Below are positions 44,801 to 53,537 of a stretch of DNA of 64,000 bases, one piece after another; the stretch's first letter is position 1; every line of letters begins with the position of its first letter. A program made the position numbers and the translations under genes. The notes below the pieces were generated by a model. That model did no database searches. It had not been told where the DNA came from and saw nothing but the letters and a program-made list of their open reading frames with translations. The stretch lies in contig JAFTSU010000013.1 of NCBI GenBank assembly GCA_017467105.1, positions 49,938 through 113,937 on the forward strand. The letters are read 5' to 3'. Origin of the DNA: Clostridia bacterium. GTDB lineage: Bacteria; Bacillota; Clostridia; Oscillospirales; CAG-272.

Positions 44801-46242
44801 TCTCTGACAAGGTCCTTGTCACCAAGCTTGGTCTCAAGGGCTGCCCATCTTGCATCGATCTCCTGGATATCGATCGCCCGCTGCATCTCTATAAGGTTGA
44901 CCTCACCGCTAAACACCTCGCCGTTATCACCGTTCGTGAAGCATACGATGCCAAGGGCGGGCTCAAGCAGATCGGTAAGAGCGTCGATAGCAACCGTGGA
45001 TGAGTTCAAGGGGGTGTAGGGGTTCTGATCGCAAAGGACGGTGATCTTGCCCTCTGATGAAGATACAGAGTATCTTGCATTCTTGAATATAGAGGTTCCC
45101 TCCGCCTTGGTGGGATTATCCTTGGTTGTGGGGCCGGCTCTAAGAGCGGAGTCTGAGAAGTAGTCAAACTCGATGGTCAGATCAGCATCCTGAGAATAAG
45201 CGATGGTTGAGGTGGTTACAGCGCCCGCAGAGCCAACCACGTGCTTGAGGGTGCTTACCAGCGCTCTGAGATCGCTAAGCTCAACGAAGCCGTTGGTGAC
45301 GATATGTATTTTGTCGCCGCGCTTAAGGGCACTCTTGTTGGCGCCGAGATCCGAGCGGAACGAGAGGTTGGGACGGGCGATGATAACGCCGCTGCCCTCG
45401 CCTGCCTCAACGGTTGCGCCGTCTGCTACGGTGTACTCGCGCGTTACGTTGCCAAAGACGTCGTAGTGAGTTACGGTCCAGAGATCAGAGGTGAACTCCA
45501 CGTAGTCGAGAGCATCACCGAAGGCATCAAGCTCGTAGTAGCCGATTGCGCCCTTGTGATAGCGAGCGTACGCGGGAGTCTTATCTGTGGTAAGGAGCGA
45601 CTCGTCAAAATCAAGAGTGACGCTGTTGCCGCTGACACCGCCCACGGAGAAGAGCGCGCCAAGATAGTCTATGGACTCGCCTATGTGGTCGGGGTTGCTC
45701 TTATCAAGAAGATCCTGAGCGGATCTGCCGTACCAGAGCAGGTCGTAATACAGGTTGCGGCGATCGTAGTTTTTGCCATCGCCGTCATTCATAAGAGCAA
45801 AGCCGTTGCCGTAGAGACGCTCGTAAACGTAGTCCTCTACGGAGTAGCTGATAACCTCTCCGACCTTGGAAGCGGTCTCGCCAACAAAGCTGACGGGTCT
45901 GACGTACTGCTTGGTATTAAGATTTTTCGCCGAAACGCCGTAGGACTGGAAAACGTAGCAAGGAGTACCGTATACGTTCTGGGTTTTCTCCTCGGGGAGA
46001 ACGTAGTAGTTGGCGGTTTCGTCAGTGGCTGACGAATAGAAGCCAAGCTTTACCTCGTGACCGTCCGGAACACTTTCAACGGGAACCGCGTAGTAGAGAT
46101 ACACGCGAGAGCCGTAGGAAACGTTCTTGGACATTACGTAGGGCGTGGGCTCAGAAGCCATCGCCTGTATGCCTATGATCGCAGCCGCCAGAATAGCTAT
46201 GGCTAGGATAGGCACAAGAAGTCTCAGAATTTTCTTTTTCAT
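41821..46242 (-). CDS. Secreted toroid-family protein, 1473 aa, with two beta-sandwich modules
   Basis: Signal peptide MKKKILRLLVPILAIAILAA; the ATG at 46242 has GGAGG, while the frame-opening codon at 46293 has no support. Residues 35-210 are the same N-terminal domain as in the 720 and 753 aa proteins (VSYGSRVYLYYAVP, YSVEDYVYERLYGNG), linking the two families. A weakly conserved hexosaminidase-like domain (about 330-475) is followed by the toroid-like core (about 480-1050): LYDPATGLFYSSQSGKNTEG, SIQDPNGSFYVAQM, VGRDRSACITML, GGWGYQNSNGMLK, KSDGGFAHSINSG, WQGGLPVGVPSDNLSDTDGT. Two concanavalin-like modules follow (about 1055-1245 and 1254-1470), closing with DFYVDNMYV and KIYFDNLSI. No anchor was seen. 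Substrate unknown; architecture suggests a carbohydrate-active secreted enzyme. Confidence 0.82.
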   Translation of the reverse strand: MKKKILRLLVPILAIAILAAAIIGIQAMASEPTPYVMSKNVSYGSRVYLYYAVPVESVPDGHEVKLGFYSSATDETANYYVLPEEKTQNVYGTPCYVFQSYGVSAKNLNTKQYVRPVSFVGETASKVGEVISYSVEDYVYERLYGNGFALMNDGDGKNYDRRNLYYDLLWYGRSAQDLLDKSNPDHIGESIDYLGALFSVGGVSGNSVTLDFDESLLTTDKTPAYARYHKGAIGYYELDAFGDALDYVEFTSDLWTVTHYDVFGNVTREYTVADGATVEAGEGSGVIIARPNLSFRSDLGANKSALKRGDKIHIVTNGFVELSDLRALVSTLKHVVGSAGAVTTSTIAYSQDADLTIEFDYFSDSALRAGPTTKDNPTKAEGTSIFKNARYSVSSSEGKITVLCDQNPYTPLNSSTVAIDALTDLLEPALGIVCFTNGDNGEVFSGEVNLIEMQRAIDIQEIDARWAALETKLGDKDLVRELRQFFEGMTNETIVKWSGSLYDPATGLFYSSQSGKNTEGYYPHPEATSQNTSFPMNSGMMRYLGGTIILPEMTKYKIIYYLKSIQDPNGSFYVAQMEKSNIATERVGRDRSACITMLSRCGGKPTYSNGTTKGDGITAEQYWQGLVDAGLVTEDDKPIIYWHQNNEQAAEPVTASLTRSAVMAVSKVIAVSDEEGGAADSGSSSSGVKQFQSPKAFIEWLIAKDPYNNPYGAISNTSSAASFIDTYSNNKDGDNSYTPPYSLDQMKTDWGESAVKTDENGKKYVEIYGKAEGVTSAGGTNKNATPFRVYENDTLLNILISWLNSYINEAGLFGRVSNNYDGNGNPVYDGYFGGWGYQNSNGMLKCIGRYSTAGVAFPKPREAAESLLKGICHPEQPSGNILVMYNVWSSLASLKNNIKDYYTGADKQNLLNFIENTLSSTTNYVTDEPIISEDTGEPMSYVAYAVEVNLKKSLIFRKSDGGFAHSINSGTGTWQGGLPVGVPSDNLSDTDGTFCGVTSLGSSICRVLGIDISTEVPIHTESDFMIWMDSLLKQPYVIKETPTERANVSVDEITTFDKIPVWIESSSSSITEKDGDNVLHISKKSTGVMGVKHTGAGIKEEGANVAVIGFDLLIENMEARSSIEPYLRDSKGNGLFLPCFSLSGTKDGSVIKVYDHGAGAGDYDTGARVGSWASFQIRYYEETATTAAHYDFYTNGKYIMSGSKLRTGTTYPTAEQIGQFYLAFASDNIADFYVDNMYVHHIVEGEKAHTFDTMPANVTASGTAGTSELTTVTRDDATQNVLLVSKTATGANMTVKQTSANIVSSIANKVTLSVDILVTDMTANSQIQFQYGKYDYTGRDSYLGMLLISFGGTASGSSISITDYNNWNEATSASGVTAKVGSWFNLTVEYFEGALDDGDKVAEEGEAYSNVYVNGVKVISGSTSIAGKNFHNGTYTPWNAETIDMIVISMNNNLAGKIYFDNLSIVQSRDLNG

Positions 46243-46670
46243 ATTGTCCTCCATAATTGGTTTGGGGAAACAGCGCTCGGCTGAACGGTTCACTGCTCAA
46301 GCAGGGGTGCCTCCCGATTTTAAAAATCAAAGCAGATCAGCGCGCAGCCAAAGCCGACGTATCTTACATTGCAGGGAGCGCAGCTGATGTCGGTACCTGC
46401 GACACAGCCGATCTACGTGTACGGGCGTGCATCGCGTGAAAATAGGATACCATATTATATTTTACTATAAATAGCACCAATTTTCTTTAATTTTTTTGAT
46501 TTAATGGGAGGGTTTTCTTTGCTTTTTTGATGTTTTGGGAAAAATTATAGCAAAAACAGAAGCGTTTGCTACAAAAATCTCGAACCTTCTCGCGCTTCAT
46601 TTTCTGATCGTTACACATTATAGCTAAGTGCTTTTAATTCTTTTATCGCGTTACAAGACAAGCCGCAAAT

Positions 46671-46815
46671 CTTACGAAAGGTGAGTGATCTGTCTGCGTT
46701 ACAGGCTTAACTGCGCATTCTTACGAAAGGTGAGTGATCTGTCAGCGTTACAGGCTTAACTGCACATTCTTACGAAAGGTGAGTGATTTGTCAGCGTTAT
46801 AGGATAAACTGCTTC
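46671..46815. repeat. Three tandem copies of a 49-bp repeat
   Basis: Units starting CTTACGAAAGGTGAGTGATC at 46671, 46720 and 46769 (exact 49-bp period), each also carrying GCGTTACAGGCTTAACTGC; the third is cut short. Confidence 0.85.
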
Positions 46816-46860
46816 TGCCGGACCGCGCACGGAATAAAACAGGCGAAAAAGTTTATATCT

Positions 46861-46995
46861 CTCCAAAGTCAGAAGCCATCTCAAACGGATAAAAACTTCA
46901 AGCCTCTCCAAAGTCAGAAGCCATCTCAGACGGATAAAAACTTCAAGCCTCTCCAAAGTCAGAAGCCATCTCAGACGGATAAAAACTTAAGTATC
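46861..46995. repeat. Three tandem copies of a 45-bp repeat
   Basis: Units starting CTCCAAAGTCAGAAGCCATC at 46861, 46906 and 46951, ending GGATAAAAACTTCAAGC. The neighbouring 49-bp array is unrelated. Together they fill most of the otherwise gene-free 46243-47090 stretch, in which only an AT-rich promoter zone near 46450-46500 is seen besides. Confidence 0.85.
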
Positions 46996-47090
46996 TCAGA
47001 AGCATATTAGTGCGTCTAGAACAGCTTTATTGCTTAATTATGACAACTCTGATTTACATTTTACTTGATTTTCGGCTGATTTCCAAAAAA

Positions 47091-47120
47091 GAAAGCGGTC
47101 TGAAAAAACAGACCGCTTTC
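47091..47120 (-). terminator. Terminator of the 1961-residue gene
   Basis: Perfect stem GAAAGCGGTCTG / CAGACCGCTTTC with an A6 loop and, on the minus strand, a following TTTTTTGG run. Confidence 0.88.
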
Positions 47121-47184
47121 GCAAAATAATGCACAATTATTCTTGTAGCAATGCCATTATTAGCTCGGCACAAGCTATTTTCTC

Positions 47185-50100
47185 TTAGTCAGCTGAGGAA
47201 GCAACGCACTCCTGGATTATGCTGATGTTATCATAGCAAACGTCCGCGATGAGATTGCTGTTCATAGATATAATCAGCATATCCATTTCAGATGCGTCGT
47301 AGATAGGCTCTGTGCCGGCGTGAATGTGCTTCGAGTAAATATAGGTGGAATTGCAAACAAGCTCGCCGTTCACGTAAACGTTGTAGCTCGCCTCGCCAAG
47401 CGCGCCCTCAAAGTACTCAACCGTGAAGTTGAACCACTCTCCAACCTTTGCGGAAAGCTCTATGGTTTCGCCCGCGCTCTCAGCGTTATCGTACGCAAGA
47501 TAGGTCAGGGCGCTACCGTCCTCTATGCCCTTAAGGGAGAGGAGAATGAGTCCTGCGTAGTATTGCATACCCTTGTCGGTATTCTTTCCGGCGCCGAACT
47601 GGAACTGAAGCTGGCTGTTGGAGGTTACGTTCGCAACTAGAATATCCGCGCTGAAGGTAACCTTATTTGCCTCCGCGTTTGCCACAGTAGCGCCGACACG
47701 CTTTACAGACATAGAGCCGGTCGTGGTCTTCTCTACGAGAAGGACGCTCTCCTTCTCATCACCGACGGTAATCTCCTCAAGCTTATGTGAGCCCGATGTA
47801 CCGGTTATGCTGAAATTACCCGTAGGCATCGAGGAGAAATCAAGCGCTGCCGAATCAGCCTCAACCTTACCGTAGCCGTCAGAGGTGATTACCTTCTCCG
47901 GCACGTCGGGAGTCTCGGGGGTATTGGAGCCTGCGTTCTTGTCGTAGAGGTGGGATATAGAAATATTATCAAGATAATACTCAGCCTTGGTCTGCTCGCC
48001 AAAGAGGATATTAAGCTTGTTTATAGCGGAAGCGGCGGGAGCAGCCGCGCCCTTGAAGGTGCCTGTGTAAATACCGATCACGGCATCGCCTACCGTGAGA
48101 GTATAGCTCTTTGCCACGGAGTCGTAGCTTACCGTGAAGCTGAGCCAGGAGCCTACAGTACCCAAGACCTTCTCGTCGCCGGAGGCGTTGTGCTTGAAGC
48201 AAAGATTCTCACCGTTTGCGTAGAGATAAATGAGATAGGGCTTGGTGGAGTCTACCATAGGATAGATCTCTATTCCGTTGCCGCCGGTGTTATTCTCTAT
48301 AAGAAGATCAAAGGTGATAACGGTAACGTTTGCATCCTTTTCGGTATACGCCTCACCCGTATAGGATATGGTCGTGCCGTTGCCGGAATCCTTCTCACCT
48401 ACAGGCTTATTAATGAAGAGCGCCTTGTTGCCCTCGCCCTTATCCACAACCGTCACGGTGTTATCGGAGGATTGGGACGTGACAGAAACGGACGCGGGCA
48501 CGTCAGAGCCGTCAAAGGTCTCTACGATAGGCTTGCCGGCTTCATCATCAGAGCCGCCTTCTCCTCCCTCTCCGCCGGGAGCGGAGGCATCAAGCTCCGC
48601 TCTGGAGTTAGAGAGATCTCTCGTAAGGTCCGCTGCTTTAGCGCGGAATGCAGCGGTGTTATCTACGTAATAGTCGCCGAGCGAGCTCGCGCTTACGTTA
48701 AGTCTGAACTCGTCTACGCTCGCCGCGCTAGAGATAGCTACGTCTCTGGATCTGTTGCCGGTCATAGCAAGAACGCCGTTGATATAAACGTCATATTTCG
48801 CGCCGTCTGAGCCAACGGACACCTCAACTCTAAGGTTGAACCACTCGCCGATCGAAGCTTTGGTTGTCACGGGATCGCCGGGCGTACCGCCCTTAGCGCC
48901 GTAATCCTGAAGTCTGAGCTTATCTCCGTCCTTCGTTATATAGAGGAAGAACGCAGCCTTTCCGCCGGAGCGGATGTAAAACTCGAAGTTTGCGAAGCTT
49001 GCCGAGGAGTCGATCAGAATATCCGTATCGAACACCGTAACGTCGGACTTAGCCGAATTGTCGGCAACCTTCCAGAGAAGATACATTGTATCCTTCTCCC
49101 CCTTGCTTATATGAAGAGCCTTGTTGCCGTCCTTATCGACTACCGCGTAGCTGATATCAGCGCTGTCACCGTCCGCGTTGCCGTCGTAATAGCTGATGCT
49201 CAGATCAGCGGGCATCTCGTCGAAGGTAGAATACTCGGGAGCTGTAGCGCCGGAGGCCATTTTCGCTCTCGACTCGGGCAGATAGTCGCTGACACCTGCA
49301 AGATCGGAGCGGAACATAGCCGCGTTATCGAAATAGAATTTGCCAATATTGCCTGCGCCAACGTTAAGTCGTACGCTGCTGAGGGCAGAGATGCTTGTAT
49401 CAGCGCCCTCAAACGCCAGCTTACCGGTCATCACGTGGGCGCCGTTTACGTAAAGATCGTACACGGTTGCGCCGTCAAGCACGTAAGCCACTACGCGAAG
49501 GTTGAACCACTCGCCCGTCTTAATAGGTGTGGGATAGTACTCTGACACGATATTGTTTTTATCCGCGTCCTTGCCGCCGTATGCGCAAACGGACATGCTT
49601 CTGCTAAACAGCATTCCAAAGGCAGACGAGTTGCCGGAGCGTATATACAGCTCAAGACCGGCAAGCTCAGAGCCTTCCTCCGATACGTCAATAAACATAT
49701 CAGTCGTGAATACTGCCGCCTCCGGATTCTTGGTATCACCGGTCGACGCGAAGGTCAAATAAGCAGTATCCTTCTCACGTTTGTCTATTTGCAGCGTTTT
49801 ATCACCGTCCTTATCGACAATCGAGGGGGTGATATCAGCGCTGTCGCCGTCTCCGTTACCGTCGTTGTAGCTGATGACCAGGCTCTCCGGCATTTCCCCA
49901 AAGGTCAGAGCGGTGGGAGGAGCTACGACTTCACATTTATCGCCGTCGGGCGTTTCTGTCGAGCCACCGCCTTCACCGGAGCCGCCGCCCGTAGAGCCGC
50001 CCGTAGAGCCGCCTGCAGGACCGAGATTGCCTACAGCCTCGGGATCAAAGCCATCGGGAACGCCTAAGGTAGTATCCTTAAGCTCCTTCTTTGCCTGACC

Positions 50101-53070
50101 GAAGCACAAATTATCGAAGTAGAAGTCTCCCGCAAACGCCTTGTTCATAGCGAGAGATGCGTAGTTGAACTGATCGACGGAATAAAGCGCGCCGCCCTCA
50201 ACCATCATAGGACTGTATACGTTAGAGGAAACGACCGCAAGAGTGTCGTTAATATAGATGTGATATCTGAAGGACGCAAGATCCTCAGTAGGATAGATCT
50301 CGACACGAAGATTGAACCACTTACCAACGTCAGCGCCTACGTCGATATTACCGCCGGGGGCACCCTTCTTGTTGTGATAATCCGTGTATCTGAAAGCGGA
50401 GCCGTCAGTGAGCGCCGCAGGTGAGAGAATGAACAGTATCTGCGAATTTGCCATTGAGGTCTTGGACGCATTACTGAACTGGATCTGAAGCTCGGAGCGC
50501 TTTGTAAGATTGGTCGCAAGAATATCCGCGGAGAAGTAGACCATATTAGCGCCGTTCTTCTTTACAAGGAAGTTTGTGAAAGCGATAGAGGATGGGCTTT
50601 CAAAGTGACTGAGCTTATTTACGTGGAGAACCTTATTGGTTTCCTCGCCGTTTTCCATCTCAATTACTTCGTACTCTGAGGGCTCCTTAACGTTGTATCT
50701 GATGTTGCCCTCGGGAATCTCGCCGTCCTCGAAGTCATATATTTCGGGAAGATCCTGACCCGCATACTCGTACTTGATGACCGGACCGAGAGAAATAATG
50801 GTATCAACGAATCTCATCCAGTCGGATTCGGTATAAAGCGGAACCTTCTCTATTCTCTTTGATTCAGGTATAGATTCATCGAGGAAGGTGTCGATTCCTA
50901 TACACCTTGCCATAGCGGTAACTATGGAGTTTGAACCGAAGCCGATAGCGTCAACGTTACCCTCGTCAAGACCTAAGCCTACGGGAAGTCCGCCCTGGTG
51001 AGATGTAGCTCCGCCCACGTAGGAGTGAGAGAATGTGCCGTGAGGCTTCATATATCCGCTCTGCTTCGCGTAAGAATTGAGCACAGCTGCAGGACCCTTT
51101 TCACCAAGTGTATCTCTGATGGAATCCAGCACCTGCTTCGCGTAACCCTCGTCGGTTATGTAATCGTTAACGTTGTTGATCAGGCCGACAAGAGCCTCCC
51201 AGCAGTTGTATACCTCACATATATTTCCGGTAGAGGGCTCATCACTCATAATACCGGTGAGGATACCGTCAGCCGCAAGCTCTGCCTTGGGATAAGGAAT
51301 CCGGAAATTGTTATAGATAGGCATGATCTTCATCGTGCCGTTGGTGTTCTGGAACAAAACGTCATCGGTATCCGGGTTATAATCGTCACCGAAGAGACCG
51401 TTATCGTTGATCTGCTCGCTTATCCACATAATAAGGATCTCGGATACGGTAACGCCCTCCTTGATACGAAGAACGAAGTCAACGCCGGCGGCGTCCTTCT
51501 TCAGCTCTCTTGACTCCATGAACTGAATATCAACGTACACCTTGCCGCTCTCGTCGGTCATATAGTTGGGATAATCAGCCTTAAGCTTATCAGCGGTGTA
51601 GCCGCCTGCCTGAATGCTGTACTGCTCTATCTGCTTATAGGTGGAGTTCAGCTCGTTACCAACGCTATAAGGATAAGCGTCTATATCCTTACCCTGAAGG
51701 TAGGTTATGAACTTGGAGTGATCAAGCATATACGCGACAGAGTCGTCTGTGCTGACCGCCACCACGTCGGACGCCGCTACAGCGATGCTGACTGCGTCGG
51801 AAAGAGCAACCGCGACCTTATCGGTCTTCTTATCAGCCGATGCGGTAGCCATAAGAGGAATAACGGGCTTCAGAGAATCGGGCAAGCCGGTCTTCTCCCA
51901 ATACTCCTCCGCTGTCTCGCCGTCACCTGCGTTTCCCGTGGGAGTTTTCCATGTGGGCTGCTCGTTGAATCTGCTCAGAACCTCAACGCAGCTGGAAATA
52001 TCACGTCCGCGACGGGTGATCGCATACGTATCGGTATATTCCTTACCAAGCTGGGGAAGGTAGAAATATCCGTTGGGATCCTGTATAGCCTTGCAGTAAT
52101 ATACCATCTGCGCCTGAAGATACTTAGGAAGATAGTCTCTCATTGCCTTGCTCACAGCTCCGGGGCTGGTGCAAAGAGTATCAAGCGCGCCTGAGCCTGA
52201 AATGTGACCGAGAATCTGTCTCATAGACTCGGGATTGGGAAGGAAGCCCTCGTAATCTCTGCCGGAGGGGGTAGCGTAGAAGCAGCCTATAGCGGGATCA
52301 TAGAGGTTCGCCCACCATACCGGAAGCTCGTCTGAGAACATAGAATAATAGGTGCGGAACGCCCAATACAGATCGTCGCTTCCGTATCTATCGTTCCAGC
52401 GCTGCTTATAATCCGCCCAGATGCTGTCCACGTATACGGTGTCAATCTGCTCCTGCATAGTGATAAGGTCGACAACGCCTGACATAACAACGCCCTTATC
52501 AAACATGAGAACGCCTTCCTCGGAAAGATATTCCTCAATAAACATATTGGTCACGTATTCGAGTGACTGGATTGTGGAATAAGGATTATCCTCATAGGCG
52601 ATAGCGATCTTACCGCCCTCAGCGTATATGAGGTATCTTGACTCGGTAAGAGGAGACTTGCTGTCTATTCTCTCAAGGAGCTGATACGCTTTCTTGGAGA
52701 TCTCTCTGTCAGCAACGTAGCCTACGATCACCTCATCACGATATTCCTGCGCCATATAGATGTTACCGATGAAGGCGTTACCCTCGTCACCGATAACGTT
52801 CTTTTTCAGCGCCTTGATGATCAAATCGGCGGAATTTCTGCTGCCAGAGGATGATTCCGTAAGGAACATAACCTCAGACTTGCTCCAATAGAACGTCTGG
52901 TCATCGTAAATGGTGATGGTCTCGCCGGACTCACCGCCACCTGACTCACCGGATTCACCGGATTCACCGGATCCCTCGGAGCCGCCGCCACCATTGTCAC
53001 AGGACGTTGCCGAAAGCAACACCGAGGCAACAAGGAGAACGGAGATCAATAGTAAGAGAATTTTTTTCAT
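47185..53070 (-). CDS. Toroid-family lipoprotein, 1961 aa, with five beta-sandwich modules
   Basis: Lipoprotein signal ending VLLSATSC (Cys24) and a Gly/Ser/Glu linker. Residues about 60-200 resemble the N-terminal domain of hexosaminidases and related glycosidases (DEVIVGYVADREISKKAYQL, SRYLIYAEGGKIAIAYEDNP). The toroid-like core (about 210-770) has LYDPAIGCFYATPSGRDYEG, QDPNGYFYLPQLGKEY, TRRGRDISSCVEVLSRF, HGTFSHSYVGG, HQGGLPVGLGLDEGNVDAIG. Five concanavalin-like modules follow (about 777-990, 1053-1260, 1280-1490, 1513-1715, 1743-1958); modules two and three are close duplicates, both with DGNxDGDSADI, a possible calcium loop, and each ends in an FYFDN-like phrase. The core is the copy most like the compact protein at 1.1-2.5 kb (shared RRGRD). 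ATG with AGAAAGGA. Confidence 0.83.
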   Translation of the reverse strand: MKKILLLLISVLLVASVLLSATSCDNGGGGSEGSGESGESGESGGGESGETITIYDDQTFYWSKSEVMFLTESSSGSRNSADLIIKALKKNVIGDEGNAFIGNIYMAQEYRDEVIVGYVADREISKKAYQLLERIDSKSPLTESRYLIYAEGGKIAIAYEDNPYSTIQSLEYVTNMFIEEYLSEEGVLMFDKGVVMSGVVDLITMQEQIDTVYVDSIWADYKQRWNDRYGSDDLYWAFRTYYSMFSDELPVWWANLYDPAIGCFYATPSGRDYEGFLPNPESMRQILGHISGSGALDTLCTSPGAVSKAMRDYLPKYLQAQMVYYCKAIQDPNGYFYLPQLGKEYTDTYAITRRGRDISSCVEVLSRFNEQPTWKTPTGNAGDGETAEEYWEKTGLPDSLKPVIPLMATASADKKTDKVAVALSDAVSIAVAASDVVAVSTDDSVAYMLDHSKFITYLQGKDIDAYPYSVGNELNSTYKQIEQYSIQAGGYTADKLKADYPNYMTDESGKVYVDIQFMESRELKKDAAGVDFVLRIKEGVTVSEILIMWISEQINDNGLFGDDYNPDTDDVLFQNTNGTMKIMPIYNNFRIPYPKAELAADGILTGIMSDEPSTGNICEVYNCWEALVGLINNVNDYITDEGYAKQVLDSIRDTLGEKGPAAVLNSYAKQSGYMKPHGTFSHSYVGGATSHQGGLPVGLGLDEGNVDAIGFGSNSIVTAMARCIGIDTFLDESIPESKRIEKVPLYTESDWMRFVDTIISLGPVIKYEYAGQDLPEIYDFEDGEIPEGNIRYNVKEPSEYEVIEMENGEETNKVLHVNKLSHFESPSSIAFTNFLVKKNGANMVYFSADILATNLTKRSELQIQFSNASKTSMANSQILFILSPAALTDGSAFRYTDYHNKKGAPGGNIDVGADVGKWFNLRVEIYPTEDLASFRYHIYINDTLAVVSSNVYSPMMVEGGALYSVDQFNYASLAMNKAFAGDFYFDNLCFGQAKKELKDTTLGVPDGFDPEAVGNLGPAGGSTGGSTGGGSGEGGGSTETPDGDKCEVVAPPTALTFGEMPESLVISYNDGNGDGDSADITPSIVDKDGDKTLQIDKREKDTAYLTFASTGDTKNPEAAVFTTDMFIDVSEEGSELAGLELYIRSGNSSAFGMLFSRSMSVCAYGGKDADKNNIVSEYYPTPIKTGEWFNLRVVAYVLDGATVYDLYVNGAHVMTGKLAFEGADTSISALSSVRLNVGAGNIGKFYFDNAAMFRSDLAGVSDYLPESRAKMASGATAPEYSTFDEMPADLSISYYDGNADGDSADISYAVVDKDGNKALHISKGEKDTMYLLWKVADNSAKSDVTVFDTDILIDSSASFANFEFYIRSGGKAAFFLYITKDGDKLRLQDYGAKGGTPGDPVTTKASIGEWFNLRVEVSVGSDGAKYDVYINGVLAMTGNRSRDVAISSAASVDEFRLNVSASSLGDYYVDNTAAFRAKAADLTRDLSNSRAELDASAPGGEGGEGGSDDEAGKPIVETFDGSDVPASVSVTSQSSDNTVTVVDKGEGNKALFINKPVGEKDSGNGTTISYTGEAYTEKDANVTVITFDLLIENNTGGNGIEIYPMVDSTKPYLIYLYANGENLCFKHNASGDEKVLGTVGSWLSFTVSYDSVAKSYTLTVGDAVIGIYTGTFKGAAAPAASAINKLNILFGEQTKAEYYLDNISISHLYDKNAGSNTPETPDVPEKVITSDGYGKVEADSAALDFSSMPTGNFSITGTSGSHKLEEITVGDEKESVLLVEKTTTGSMSVKRVGATVANAEANKVTFSADILVANVTSNSQLQFQFGAGKNTDKGMQYYAGLILLSLKGIEDGSALTYLAYDNAESAGETIELSAKVGEWFNFTVEYFEGALGEASYNVYVNGELVCNSTYIYSKHIHAGTEPIYDASEMDMLIISMNSNLIADVCYDNISIIQECVASSAD

Positions 53071-53177
53071 GATCGTTTCCTTTCTGGTTTAAATAACAAC
53101 AGCCGAAGCACGCCGACCGTACATTATCCGAATAATAGGCGGATCTCAAAAAACTTGGAGGATACCGCTACAATAAT

Positions 53178-53206
53178 ATTATAAATTATAATTCAATATT
53201 TTTCAA
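53178..53206 (-). promoter_or_regulatory. Sigma-A-type promoter for the 1961-residue gene
   Basis: Minus strand TTGAAA (53201-53206), exact 17-base spacer, TATAAT (53178-53183). The leader to the ATG at 53070 is about 100 bases. Confidence 0.72.
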
Positions 53207-53356
53207 TGAAAATTTTGACGCAATTACCGTAAAATTATGATGAAAATACTGAAAATTTGATGTTTTCAATTATTTTAATAAATAATTTACAGTTTATTAA
53301 AATATAGTGAAACGGTCACTTTCCTGCCAGCAAATATTCGGCTCTTTAGCCAAAAA

Positions 53357-53449
53357 GCAAAAAAGAGCAAGAATGATCAGAGAGACGATACAAAGAAAAA
53401 TACATTCGTTTTATATTTGCATCGCTCTGATTGTCTCGCTCTTTTTTGC
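53357..53449 (-). terminator. Long imperfect hairpin terminator after the 682-residue gene
   Basis: Outer arms GCAAAAAAGAGC / GCTCTTTTTTGC with matching inner segments (GATCAGAG...CTCTGAT) give a stem of about 40 imperfect pairs. On the minus strand it ends in TTTTTTGCTTTTTGG. The outer arm AAAAGAGCAAG is shared with the hairpin at 41238-41279. Confidence 0.7.
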
Positions 53450-53537
53450 CAAATTTGTAAACATTAGTTGGTATTTTTGCGTTTTTTGCGCGCAAATCTG
53501 ACCGTTTCTATTTTTTAACGAAATGTTTTTTAGCTCA

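Noticed and set aside
46756-46956. Minus-strand frame encoding repeated RLEVFIRLRWLLTLE units
   Set aside because: It arises because the 45-bp DNA repeat is divisible by three and lacks stops; there is no ribosome site, and the frame crosses two unrelated repeat arrays.
41187-47000. Possible CRISPR array in the direct-repeat patches
   Set aside because: Repeats are directly adjacent without unique spacers, copy number is two or three, and no cas genes are present.
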